The translations under genes were made by a program, and so were the position numbers. This document shows, one piece after another, positions 7,359 to 14,896 of a stretch of 20,884 nt of DNA. Each line of letters starts with the position of its first letter. Positions within the stretch are counted from its first letter, which is position 1. The stretch lies in the NCBI GenBank assembly GCA_049515555.1, contig JBEKTY010000147.1:1-20884 (forward strand), written 5' to 3'. The stretch is from JBEKTY01 sp049515555. GTDB lineage: Bacteria > Planctomycetota > Planctomycetia > Pirellulales > Thermoguttaceae. The notes below the pieces were generated by a model, which was not told the DNA's origin, made no database searches, and saw only the letters and a program-made list of their open reading frames with translations.

Positions 7359-8744
7359 CTAGGCCGCCGGCAGCGGCAGTTTCTTACCCGGGTTAAAGCG
7401 ACCGGCGGCATCAAACGCCTGGCGAACGCGCCACATGGCGTCCAGGTCGGCGGGCGAGAACAGCTTCTCCATGAGGGCCAACTTCTCCACACCGATGCCG
7501 TGCTCGGCCGTGATGCTCCCGCCGCAGGCGATGCAGGCCTCGAGCAGTTCCCGGCCGGCCGCCACCGCCCGATCCACCTGCCGGCGGTCCCGCTCGTCGA
7601 ACAACACGATCGGATGCACGTTGCCGTCGCCGGCATGGGCGACGTTGACGATCCGCAGCCCGTAACGGCTGCCGATTTCGCCGATCGAGCGGAGGATCTG
7701 CGGCAGCCGCGTGCGGGGGACCACGCCGTCCTGGATCATGTAGCTGGGGCTCAATCGCCCCACGGCGCCCACGGCCAGCTTGCGGCACTTCCAGAGCAGC
7801 TCGCGCTCGGCGTCGGTGTTGGCCTGAAGGATCTCGCGGGCATGCCACTTGCGGCAGAACTCGATGACCTGCTGCTGAGCCTGATCCAGGCCGGCCGTCA
7901 GGCCGTCCAACTCGATGACCAACAGCGCGCCGGCGTCCGGGGGGACACCCATCCCGAACGCCTCCTCGACCGCGGCCAGGATCCCCTGGTCCATCAGTTC
8001 CATGGCGGCCGGAAGGATCCCCGCCGCGATGATCTGGCTGACGGCCTCGGTGGCGTCGGCCACGCTCTGGAAAATCACCCGCAACGTACGATGGTCCGGC
8101 GGGTCCGGCGTCAGGCGGACCCAGATCTTGGTCACGATGCCCAGCGTGCCCTCGCTGCCGCAGAGCAGGCCGATGAGGTCCAGCGCGGCGGGGTCCTCGA
8201 CCGGGCCCAGCCGCAGCACCGAACCGTCGCCCAGCACCGTCTCCAGCCCCAGCACGTGATTGGCCGTCACGCCGTACTTGAGCGTGTGCGGCCCGCCGGC
8301 GTTGGTCGCCACGTTGCCGCCGATCGTGGCGCTCGATTGGCTGGAAGGATCGGGCGCGAAATGATAGCCCGTGCCGGCCAGCGCGCGAGTGAGCTCGAGA
8401 TTGCGCACCCCCGGCTCGACCAGGGCCAGAACATCGCGGAGCTGCACCTCGAGAATCCGGTTCATCCGCGTGAGCATGACCACGACGCCGTCCGGCGGCG
8501 GCAGACATCCGCCGGCCAGGCTGGTCCCCGCCCCGCGGGGAACCACCGCACAATCGTGCTCCCGGCACACCCGTACCACCTGGGCCACCTCGGCCGTCGA
8601 TCGCGGAAAGACCACGGCCAGGGGCGGCCGCCGCTCCAACGTGTAGGCATCGCACTCATAGACCGCCAGCTCGGAGGGCGCCGAAAGGATGCCTTCCGGC
8701 CCCAGCACGATGCGGAGGTCTCTAACGAGCGGACTTCGAACCAT
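7359..8744 (-). CDS. glcD: Glycolate oxidase catalytic subunit GlcD
   Basis: The 461-aa product starts at the ATG at 8744, preceded by AGAAAGG; a longer frame from a TTG at 8780 would start inside the TATAAT promoter-like box and is not favoured. It is an FAD-linked oxidase that oxidises glycolate to glyoxylate together with GlcE and GlcF. PRGAGTSLAGG (69-79) and the PDPSSQSSATIGGNVATNAG segment (131-150) followed by GPHTLKYG bind FAD; GSEGTLGIVT is at 197-205. The C-terminal cap has HAGDGNVHP (370-378, a signature of the GlcD/D-lactate dehydrogenase group) and ITAEHGIG (411-418), ending FNPGKKLP. D-lactate dehydrogenases share these motifs, but the D-E-F gene order makes glycolate oxidase the best call. 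In a planctomycete it would salvage glycolate, for example glycolate excreted by phototrophs. Confidence 0.93.
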   Translation of the reverse strand: MVRSPLVRDLRIVLGPEGILSAPSELAVYECDAYTLERRPPLAVVFPRSTAEVAQVVRVCREHDCAVVPRGAGTSLAGGCLPPPDGVVVMLTRMNRILEVQLRDVLALVEPGVRNLELTRALAGTGYHFAPDPSSQSSATIGGNVATNAGGPHTLKYGVTANHVLGLETVLGDGSVLRLGPVEDPAALDLIGLLCGSEGTLGIVTKIWVRLTPDPPDHRTLRVIFQSVADATEAVSQIIAAGILPAAMELMDQGILAAVEEAFGMGVPPDAGALLVIELDGLTAGLDQAQQQVIEFCRKWHAREILQANTDAERELLWKCRKLAVGAVGRLSPSYMIQDGVVPRTRLPQILRSIGEIGSRYGLRIVNVAHAGDGNVHPIVLFDERDRRQVDRAVAAGRELLEACIACGGSITAEHGIGVEKLALMEKLFSPADLDAMWRVRQAFDAAGRFNPGKKLPLPAA

Positions 8745-8779
8745 GGCCTTTCTACCAGGGATGCGGCACGCGACCATCA

Positions 8780-8785
8780 ATTATA
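8780..8785 (-). promoter_or_regulatory. TATAAT -10 box for glcDEF
   Basis: A perfect TATAAT on the minus strand (within GCTATAATT), about 35 nt upstream of the glcD ATG. No good -35 hexamer sits 16-18 nt upstream. Exact TATAAT is uncommon in such GC-rich DNA and the position suits a transcription start near 8773. Confidence 0.5.
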
Positions 8786-8865
8786 GCCCGGCCACGCAAC
8801 TGATGAGAGCCACCAACCAGGGCAACCCCATCTTTTAGGTGCGCCGCACTCCCCTCACATTCCCC

Positions 8866-8895
8866 TTGCCGTGATCCGGCCGTGGCCATTAAACT
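8866..8895 (+). promoter_or_regulatory. Possible sigma-70-type promoter for the DUF1207 gene
   Basis: TTGCCG (8866-8871) and TAAACT (8890-8895) are separated by 18 nt, with the start codon 30 nt downstream. The match to consensus is moderate. Confidence 0.3.
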
Positions 8896-8925
8896 ACGCC
8901 CCCATTTTGATAGGAAGCAGTGTTG

Positions 8926-9996
8926 ATGTCTTGGCACCGCATTCTGACGGTCTGCCTGGGGACGGGCTGGTTGTGGCTCGCCACCGCGGCCGAGGTTTAC
9001 GGCCAGCCCCAGGCCCTGCCACCAACGATCCTACCCGGCGGGCCGCCCGGCGGCGTAAATGGACCGCTGTTGCCCCCCCCAGTGGGAGATGCGCCTGTTG
9101 AACCCGGAGGTTTCGTCGTGGGCCCTCCGCCTCGGGCCGTGGCACCACCGCTGGCCGAGCCGCCTGGACCGGCACTGTCCCTCCCGCCGACCGCCTGGAC
9201 CGGGCCTTGGTCCGCCCCGCCGACCGCCTGGACCGTGCCCTGGAGCTGGCAGATCCTCCCCGACGGGTTAATGTACAGGAACTATCTGGCCGGCAGCGAG
9301 GAACCGCGTTTCGCCAGCCAATGGGTCCACGATAGCCGCCTGGGCGGGCTGTGGGACGTGACCTTGGGCGGCCACGTCGGAATGCTGCGCTACGGCACCC
9401 AGGACGCTCTCCAGCCGGAAGGCTGGCAGGTGGACATCGACGGGGCGGCCTTTCCCCGCCTGGACGCCTCGCGGAACCTGGACTCGTGCGATTTCCGCTT
9501 CGGCATCCCCCTCACCTTCCGCCAAGGCCCTTGGGAAACCAAGTTCGGCTACTACCACCTCAGCTCGCACCTGGTCGATCTATACCTGATCCAAAATCCC
9601 TCGGCCCTGGCCACGCGGATAAATTACGTTCGCGAGGCGGTGGTTTGGGGTGTCGCCTACCGCCCGCTGCCCGACTGGCGGCTATACGGCGAGGCCAATT
9701 GGGCCTTTCACGAAGACGGCGGGGCCAAGCCCTGGGAGTTCCAGTTCGGCGTCGAGATGAGCTCCATGCAGCCCACCGGACTGCGCGGCACGCCGTTTCT
9801 GGCCGTCAACGGGTCCCTCCGCCAAGACGTCGATTACGGCGGAAACGTCACCGTCGAGGCCGGCTGGCAATGGCGCGGCGCAACAGGCCACCTGTTCCGC
9901 GTCGGGGCCCAATACTTCAACGGCAAGAGCGAGCAGCGCCAGTTCTACCGCGACTACGAGAACTTCATCGGCGGCGGAATTTGGTATGACTACTGA
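8926..9996 (+). CDS. DUF1207-family secreted/outer-membrane protein
   Basis: The 356-aa product starts at the ATG at 8926, eight nt after AGGAAG; a GTG at 8920 would be too close to that site. Residues 1-26 are a signal peptide (hydrophobic 6-22, cleavage near VYG-Q). Residues 28-108 are Pro-rich and include an exact-length 11-aa tandem duplication, PPTAWTGPWSA (87-97) then PPTAWTVPWSW (98-108). From about 109 (ILPDGLMYRNYLAGSEEPRF) to the end it matches DUF1207, a family common in planctomycetes, with alternating aromatic strands suggesting an outer-membrane barrel (GYYHLSSHLVD at 208-218, FRVGAQYFNGKS at 324-335) and an aromatic C-terminal residue. Function is unknown. It is divergent from glcD and convergent with the HtrA-like protease; the convergent spacer is entirely heptad repeats. 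Confidence 0.85.
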   Translation: MSWHRILTVCLGTGWLWLATAAEVYGQPQALPPTILPGGPPGGVNGPLLPPPVGDAPVEPGGFVVGPPPRAVAPPLAEPPGPALSLPPTAWTGPWSAPPTAWTVPWSWQILPDGLMYRNYLAGSEEPRFASQWVHDSRLGGLWDVTLGGHVGMLRYGTQDALQPEGWQVDIDGAAFPRLDASRNLDSCDFRFGIPLTFRQGPWETKFGYYHLSSHLVDLYLIQNPSALATRINYVREAVVWGVAYRPLPDWRLYGEANWAFHEDGGAKPWEFQFGVEMSSMQPTGLRGTPFLAVNGSLRQDVDYGGNVTVEAGWQWRGATGHLFRVGAQYFNGKSEQRQFYRDYENFIGGGIWYDY

Positions 9997-10059
9997 CAGT
10001 GTTCAGTTTTCAGTTTTCAGTCTTGCTGAACACCGAACACTGCACACTGCAAACCTGGA
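9997..10059. repeat. Heptad-repeat array exactly filling a convergent intergenic spacer
   Basis: The DUF1207 stop ends at 9996 and the protease stop begins at 10060; the 63 nt between are nine sevens. In register from 10000: TGTTCAG, TTTTCAG twice, TCTTGCT, GAACACC, GAACACT, GCACACT, GCAAACC, and then TGGATCA, which contains the protease stop. The left half (CAGTGTTCAG) is nearly the reverse complement of the right half (CTGAACACCG, 10026-10035), so it can fold into a hairpin and could act as a bidirectional terminator. Confidence 0.8.
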
Positions 10060-11283
10060 TCACGGCTTGGGTTGCGGCGGCCGCTCGCCCACCGTGACCG
10101 AAAGCGTTTTCTCCTGCCCCTCCCGCACGATCGTGGCCGTCGCCTGCTGGCCGACCTTGGTCCACGCCACCTCCATGCTCAGCTCGCTGGGCCCGTGGAT
10201 CGCCTTGCCGTTCCACTTGACAACCACGTCGCCGGGCTTGAATCCGGCCCGCTCGGCGGGCGAGCCGGGCAAGACCCCGGACACCAGCGCCCCGTTGCTA
10301 ACGTGCAGGTCCAGCTTCTCCGCCAGCTCGGGGGTCAATTCCTGCATCGACACGCCCAGCCAACCCCGGGCAACCTTCCCCACGCTGATCAACTGCTCGT
10401 AAACTCGCCGCGCCATGTCGCTGGGGATGGCGAAGCTGATGCCCTGGTAGGTTGGGCCGACAATGGCCGTGTTGATGCCTACCACCTCGCCTTTCATATT
10501 CACCAGTGGTCCGCCGCTGTTGCCGGGGTTCACCGCGGCGTCGGTCTGGAGGAAGTCCTGGTAACTGACGTTCTCGACCACCGCATGCCGCCCCTTGGCG
10601 CTGAGGATGCCGGCGGTCACGGTTTGGGCCAGCCCGAAGGGGCTGCCGATGGCCAGCACCGGATCGCCCACCTCCATGGCCGCGCTGTCGCCCCAGCGGG
10701 CGGCCGCCAGGCCCGAAACGTCCAGCTTCAACACGGCCAGGTCTGTGCCCGGGTCGATCCCCAGGATCTTCGCCGGGTGTTGGCTGCCGTCACTCAGCTC
10801 GACGCTCACCTGGCTGGCATGATCGACCACATGATTATTGGTGATGACGTAGCCCCGCACGTCGACGATTACCCCCGAGCCCTGGTCTTGTTCCCGCCAG
10901 CGGGGCCCTTGGCCGAAGAGCAGGAACGACAGCTCGTCGCCCTGCTGGCCGCGGACGATCCGCGAGGCCTTTACCCCCACCACGCTGCGCTGCACGGCCT
11001 TGACGACGTATCGGTAGTCGGCAATGGTCAGCGGACGCCCGCTGGCCAACTGCGCCTGGGCCACCTCGGCCTGGGCCCGCTCTCGGCCGCGGGTGACGGC
11101 GAACTCGACCTGCTCGACCAGCGTGGGCAGGATCAGCAAGGTAATCAGGACGAGCAAGACCCAGACGGCCCAACTTACGCGGGCCGCCGGCCGTACCCCG
11201 GCCCGCGGCGAGCAACCGTAACCGCCCGGAACCGGCGGTGGCAGACCGCCGCCGAGCGGCTGCGAATGAATTTCGTCTGACAT
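10060..11283 (-). CDS. Membrane-anchored trypsin-like serine protease with one PDZ domain (HtrA/DegS-like)
   Basis: The 407-aa product starts at the ATG at 11283, with GGAGG 7 nt upstream; an in-frame extension to 11355 has no such site. Residues 1-35 are cytoplasmic and Pro/Gly-rich, and 36-56 form one transmembrane helix (VSWAVWVLLVLITLLILPTL). The protease domain has the catalytic triad H151 (TNNHVVD), D181 (GTDLAVLKLD) and S256 (GNSGGPL). One PDZ domain covers about 305-395 (RGWLGVSMQEL, GSPAERAGFKPGDVVVKWNG). One membrane anchor plus one PDZ is the DegS layout, used in envelope-stress signalling, but general quality-control HtrA proteases of planctomycetes can look the same. Substrates cannot be inferred. 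It lies about 100 nt downstream of the kinase-tubulin gene on the same strand but has its own TATAAT-like promoter. Confidence 0.9.
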   Translation of the reverse strand: MSDEIHSQPLGGGLPPPVPGGYGCSPRAGVRPAARVSWAVWVLLVLITLLILPTLVEQVEFAVTRGRERAQAEVAQAQLASGRPLTIADYRYVVKAVQRSVVGVKASRIVRGQQGDELSFLLFGQGPRWREQDQGSGVIVDVRGYVITNNHVVDHASQVSVELSDGSQHPAKILGIDPGTDLAVLKLDVSGLAAARWGDSAAMEVGDPVLAIGSPFGLAQTVTAGILSAKGRHAVVENVSYQDFLQTDAAVNPGNSGGPLVNMKGEVVGINTAIVGPTYQGISFAIPSDMARRVYEQLISVGKVARGWLGVSMQELTPELAEKLDLHVSNGALVSGVLPGSPAERAGFKPGDVVVKWNGKAIHGPSELSMEVAWTKVGQQATATIVREGQEKTLSVTVGERPPQPKP

Positions 11284-11329
11284 GCTACGACCTCCAGTAA
11301 AGCGGGCCTCACTTTGTCGGGCCTCCGGA

Positions 11330-11335
11330 ATTATA
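11330..11335 (-). promoter_or_regulatory. TATAAT -10 box for the HtrA-like protease gene
   Basis: A perfect TATAAT on the minus strand within GCTATAATT, 46 nt upstream of the ATG at 11283. The nine-base context is identical to that of the glcD box at 8780-8785. TTGCTG lies upstream at a short 14-nt spacing, so the -35 element is uncertain. Confidence 0.5.
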
Positions 11336-11385
11336 GCGTTTTTCCCCGCCAGCAAAGTGTCCCCCCGCGTGGCCCCGATAGATTG

Positions 11386-14300
11386 CTACAGCGGCAGCCA
11401 GGGCACGTCGATGCGGGTATGGAGCCGCGCGGCGACCTCGCGATACTGGGGGCGGCCATCCAACAGTGCCGCCGCCACCCGCCGCAGGGGCAGTTGCTCG
11501 ACTTCGTAGCACACCATCAGGGTGTTGTCAGCGTCGGCGACCACCGTGGGAATGGGAAGCGTCTGGTCGCCCAGCCGGGTTGCCAATTGCTCGGCGGGCA
11601 GACTGGCCGGGGCGAGCACGAGCAGCCGCCGGGCACCGCCGCAAGGGGGCAGCCGCGGCACCGCCGCCTCCAGAGCGGTGACGAGTGAGAAGATCGGCTC
11701 GCCGGCGGCGCCTGTTCCCGGCGGCTGCATCTCCTGTTGGCTGGCTTTCTTGAACAAGCGGAGGATGGCGGATCGCGCCGTCGAGCGCAGGGCGCCGCCC
11801 AGGGCGCGGTGCAGATCGCTGACGTCGGCCGCGACGGCCCGGCGCAAGTCGTCTTCCAAGGCGGCTTCCATTTCCGCCATCAGTTCCGGCTTGTGACTGT
11901 TGATGGTCTCTTGTGCCGCCTGGCGGACGCCCTGAGCGGGGTCGCCGGCCGGGCTGCCGCACGCGGCGGCCGGGACGTTGCGCGCGAATTCCTCGGCCAG
12001 CCGGTGCAGATCGGCCGTCACGTTCCGCAGCTTGTCGCCGAGCATCGCCACCTGGGCCAGGATCAGCCCGCTCAGCCGGCACGCAGCGTTAAGCGTTACC
12101 TGCTCGATTTTCCATTGAAAGTAGCGGGACAACCGGCGATCGACGACCAGCCGACGGCGGTGCCACAGTCCGCGGAACTGCGCCCAGCCGCGGGCGCCAC
12201 GGGGGTCCTCCAGCAGGGCGAGCCGCAGCGAGCGGAGTTCCCCCAGCACGGCCTTGAGCGGCTCAGTGGCTTGGCGGCCCAGCACCCGCAGGTGTTCGGC
12301 GGCGTAATCGGCGGCGCGCTGCGCCCCGCCTACGCGATACTTGGGCGACGCGACCAGCCCCAGGATCCACTCCCGCAAGGCAGCGGCATGGCGGTTGGTT
12401 GCTTCTTGCAAGCGTGCCTCCAAGGCCGACTGCAGGCAGACCTGGCCGCCGGCGGTCTGGTCTTCGACGCGGATCAGGGTGTCCAGCGCGTCGAGGATCT
12501 CCTGGCCGCTGGGCAGGCACTTGGCGAACACGCCGTCGGGCGTTCGTGCCCCCAGCAGTTCTCCCAGCACGGCCCGCAGATAGGAATCCGGATCGTTGCC
12601 CAACTCATCGGCGGCGGCGGCGCGGAGCTGGGCCGCCATGATCTCGAGGATCAGTCCGCAGGACTCGGCCTCGGCGGTCACCTCGGCTTGCAGTTGCTCG
12701 TTGCCGAGGCTCCCCGCGCCTTGGGCGGCCAGCATCTGCGTGGGGTCGGCCAACGAGGCCGGGCGATCATCCGTCTCGAGCCGATCGAGGCCCCGCCACC
12801 GCGTCACCAGCGACTTGCACAACTCGTCGGCCGCGGCGGCGGGAATGTCGTGGCCGGAAAAGCCGGCCTGGCAGAGCCCGAAGGTCCGTACCAGCGGATC
12901 GGCCTCGGCCGAGCAATCGCCGGATGCCGCCGGGGCCCGGCAGCGGTCGAAGAAGGTCCCCGCCGCCGTGACCGCGCCCGCGTACAGATACTGGGCCAGC
13001 GTGTCGGCGGCGGCGGTAAAGCCCTCGCCTTCCAGGTCCTCGCCCAAATGGACCACGTAGGCGTGTGCAAAGGGCGCGTCCTCGGGGGCGAAGGCCGGCA
13101 GCCCGCACCCCGCGTCGCCCGGGTAGCCGTGCTGCCGGTCGCTATAGTAATGCAGTTCGGTGAGGAAGGCATAGCTGTTGGCCACGGCCAGGTCCCGCAC
13201 CTGCGAGCTGCGGCCGGCGCAGTGGGCAAGGATGCCGCACATCCCGTCTTCCGGCAGGCCCAGATCGCGGAGCACCTTGCGCGCCACGTACGCCACGTCC
13301 AGCGCCATGCCGCTGCCGGTGCCGCCCGAGATCGAGGCCACGATGAAGATCCGCGGCGGGCCCGCTCGGAACGGCAAGCCGGTCTGTTGGGCCGAGGCCG
13401 CCAGCGACTCGCCGGCCACCGCCGTCTGCACCGCCCGCGTCAGCCGATCCAGGACCCGATCCAGGTGATCGACCAGGGCCAGCCGTCCCAGCGGGCGAAA
13501 ACTCTGCGTCTGCGACGAGCGCGGAATGTTGTAAATCCAGCGGCGACTCAACCATTGCAGACGCTCGGCGGAATTGCGGCGGTAATCGGCCGGCTGACCC
13601 AGCGGCAGGAAGACCGCCGAATCGTTGCCCAGCGCCGCCGGCCGATCGCCCTCGGTGACGGCCGTCAGGCTCTCCGGATCGCTTTCGATCACGAGCATCT
13701 GCAAGGCGGGCACGGCGTGCACGTCCCCGAAACGATCCGCCAGCCGCCGCTGGAGCATCTGCAGCGTGCGGGCCGCCAGACCGCCGATGCCGATGAAGAC
13801 CGTCGGGCGATACTCGATCTCCTCGGGCCGAATCTCCAGGGGGGGCAGCTCGCGCGGCGGCAACGCGCGCGGCTCGGGCGGCGCCGCCGCTGGCTGGGCC
13901 GCGCCGCTCTCCGCGGCACAAGCCTGGAAGCCTTCCGCCGGCAGCACGTCAGTCGGCGTCGGCGCCGGCGGCGCATAGGGCACCCCGGGCCGCACCGCCA
14001 CCCGCGCCGCCCGCGTCCCGAGGTTCGGTGTCGCGTCCAGCAGACTCTCGATCATGTCGCGGCAGCCGGAGAACCGCTGCTGCGGATCTTTCGACATTGC
14101 CCGCGCAATCGTGGGCTGGTCGGAGGCCGGCAGGCGGTCCAGCCGCGGGGCGCTGTGCAAGTGCTGGGCGGCAAGCTGGGCCATCGTCCGCCCTTCGTAG
14201 GGCAGCGCCCCGGTGAGCATCTCGTGGTAGACGATGGCCAGGCTGTATTGATCGCTCCGCTGGTTGGGGCGGCCGTCGAACAACTCGGGGGCGGCGTACG

Positions 14301-14844
14301 TCGGCGTCAACCCGCCCACGATCGAATTGCTCGGGTCGTGCAGGTCCTTCACCAGGCCGAAATCGGCGACCTTGATCCGGCCGCCCACCAGCAGCAGGTT
14401 CTCGGGTTTGACGTCCAGGTGCTGCAGGGAATATTGTTGGGAGATATAGTCCAGGGCGTCGGCGGCGTCCTGCAGGTGCGCCAGCAGGTCGCTGCGCGGA
14501 ATGCCCGCCTGGCCCGACTGGCGATACTCCGCGAACAGGTCCTTCAGGCTCGAGGTAGCCAGCTCGGTGACGATTACCAACTGGCCGTCGACCAGCTCGA
14601 TCCGCTCCAGCGAGAGGAGGAAGGGGTGGCGGACCTCCTTGATGCGATTCAGGGCGGCCAGCTCGCGGACGGCCCGCTCGTCCTCGTGCCGGCCGAAGAC
14701 GATCTTGACGGCCTTGGCGATGCCGCCGGGGGCATCGGCCCGCCACACCTCGCCGTAGCCGCCGGCCCCGATCCGCTCTTGCAGGCGGTAGCCGGGGATC
14801 GGCTCGGTCATCGTCGTGCCATTGGGTTCGGCGGCGGTGCTCAT
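11386..14844 (-). CDS. Ser/Thr protein kinase fused to a tubulin/FtsZ-like GTPase domain
   Basis: The 1152-aa product is given from the ATG at 14844; a TTG at 14889 and an ATG at 14811 are alternatives, none with a strong Shine-Dalgarno site. Residues 15-275 are a Hanks-type kinase: glycine loop GAGGYGEV (26-33), K47, probable E61, catalytic loop HLDVKPEN with D144 (non-RD), DFG at 161-163, APE at 185-187. A Pro/Ala linker (about 285-345) leads to a tubulin-like domain: PTVFIGIGGLAARTLQMLQR (347-366) is the first nucleotide-binding strand and helix, and SISGGTGSGMALD (504-516) is the tubulin/FtsZ GGxTGSG signature loop, as in the Tubulin_2 family. Residues about 700-1152 are mainly helical with no domain I know. 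No transmembrane segment. It lies 52 nt downstream of the AAA ATPase gene, probably in the same operon. I infer a GTP-dependent scaffold or polymer regulated by its own kinase. Confidence 0.85.
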   Translation of the reverse strand: MSTAAEPNGTTMTEPIPGYRLQERIGAGGYGEVWRADAPGGIAKAVKIVFGRHEDERAVRELAALNRIKEVRHPFLLSLERIELVDGQLVIVTELATSSLKDLFAEYRQSGQAGIPRSDLLAHLQDAADALDYISQQYSLQHLDVKPENLLLVGGRIKVADFGLVKDLHDPSNSIVGGLTPTYAAPELFDGRPNQRSDQYSLAIVYHEMLTGALPYEGRTMAQLAAQHLHSAPRLDRLPASDQPTIARAMSKDPQQRFSGCRDMIESLLDATPNLGTRAARVAVRPGVPYAPPAPTPTDVLPAEGFQACAAESGAAQPAAAPPEPRALPPRELPPLEIRPEEIEYRPTVFIGIGGLAARTLQMLQRRLADRFGDVHAVPALQMLVIESDPESLTAVTEGDRPAALGNDSAVFLPLGQPADYRRNSAERLQWLSRRWIYNIPRSSQTQSFRPLGRLALVDHLDRVLDRLTRAVQTAVAGESLAASAQQTGLPFRAGPPRIFIVASISGGTGSGMALDVAYVARKVLRDLGLPEDGMCGILAHCAGRSSQVRDLAVANSYAFLTELHYYSDRQHGYPGDAGCGLPAFAPEDAPFAHAYVVHLGEDLEGEGFTAAADTLAQYLYAGAVTAAGTFFDRCRAPAASGDCSAEADPLVRTFGLCQAGFSGHDIPAAAADELCKSLVTRWRGLDRLETDDRPASLADPTQMLAAQGAGSLGNEQLQAEVTAEAESCGLILEIMAAQLRAAAADELGNDPDSYLRAVLGELLGARTPDGVFAKCLPSGQEILDALDTLIRVEDQTAGGQVCLQSALEARLQEATNRHAAALREWILGLVASPKYRVGGAQRAADYAAEHLRVLGRQATEPLKAVLGELRSLRLALLEDPRGARGWAQFRGLWHRRRLVVDRRLSRYFQWKIEQVTLNAACRLSGLILAQVAMLGDKLRNVTADLHRLAEEFARNVPAAACGSPAGDPAQGVRQAAQETINSHKPELMAEMEAALEDDLRRAVAADVSDLHRALGGALRSTARSAILRLFKKASQQEMQPPGTGAAGEPIFSLVTALEAAVPRLPPCGGARRLLVLAPASLPAEQLATRLGDQTLPIPTVVADADNTLMVCYEVEQLPLRRVAAALLDGRPQYREVAARLHTRIDVPWLPL

Positions 14845-14896
14845 CGCTCGGCGGTCGCTCGTGTAGACGGACGCCTGGAGAATCTTCAAAAGCGGC

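Noticed and set aside
4973..8786. Long plus-strand open frames opposite glcF, glcE and glcD (for example 6005-7333 and 7239-8786)
   Set aside because: Shadows of the GC-rich glycolate oxidase genes, whose motifs are unambiguous on the minus strand.
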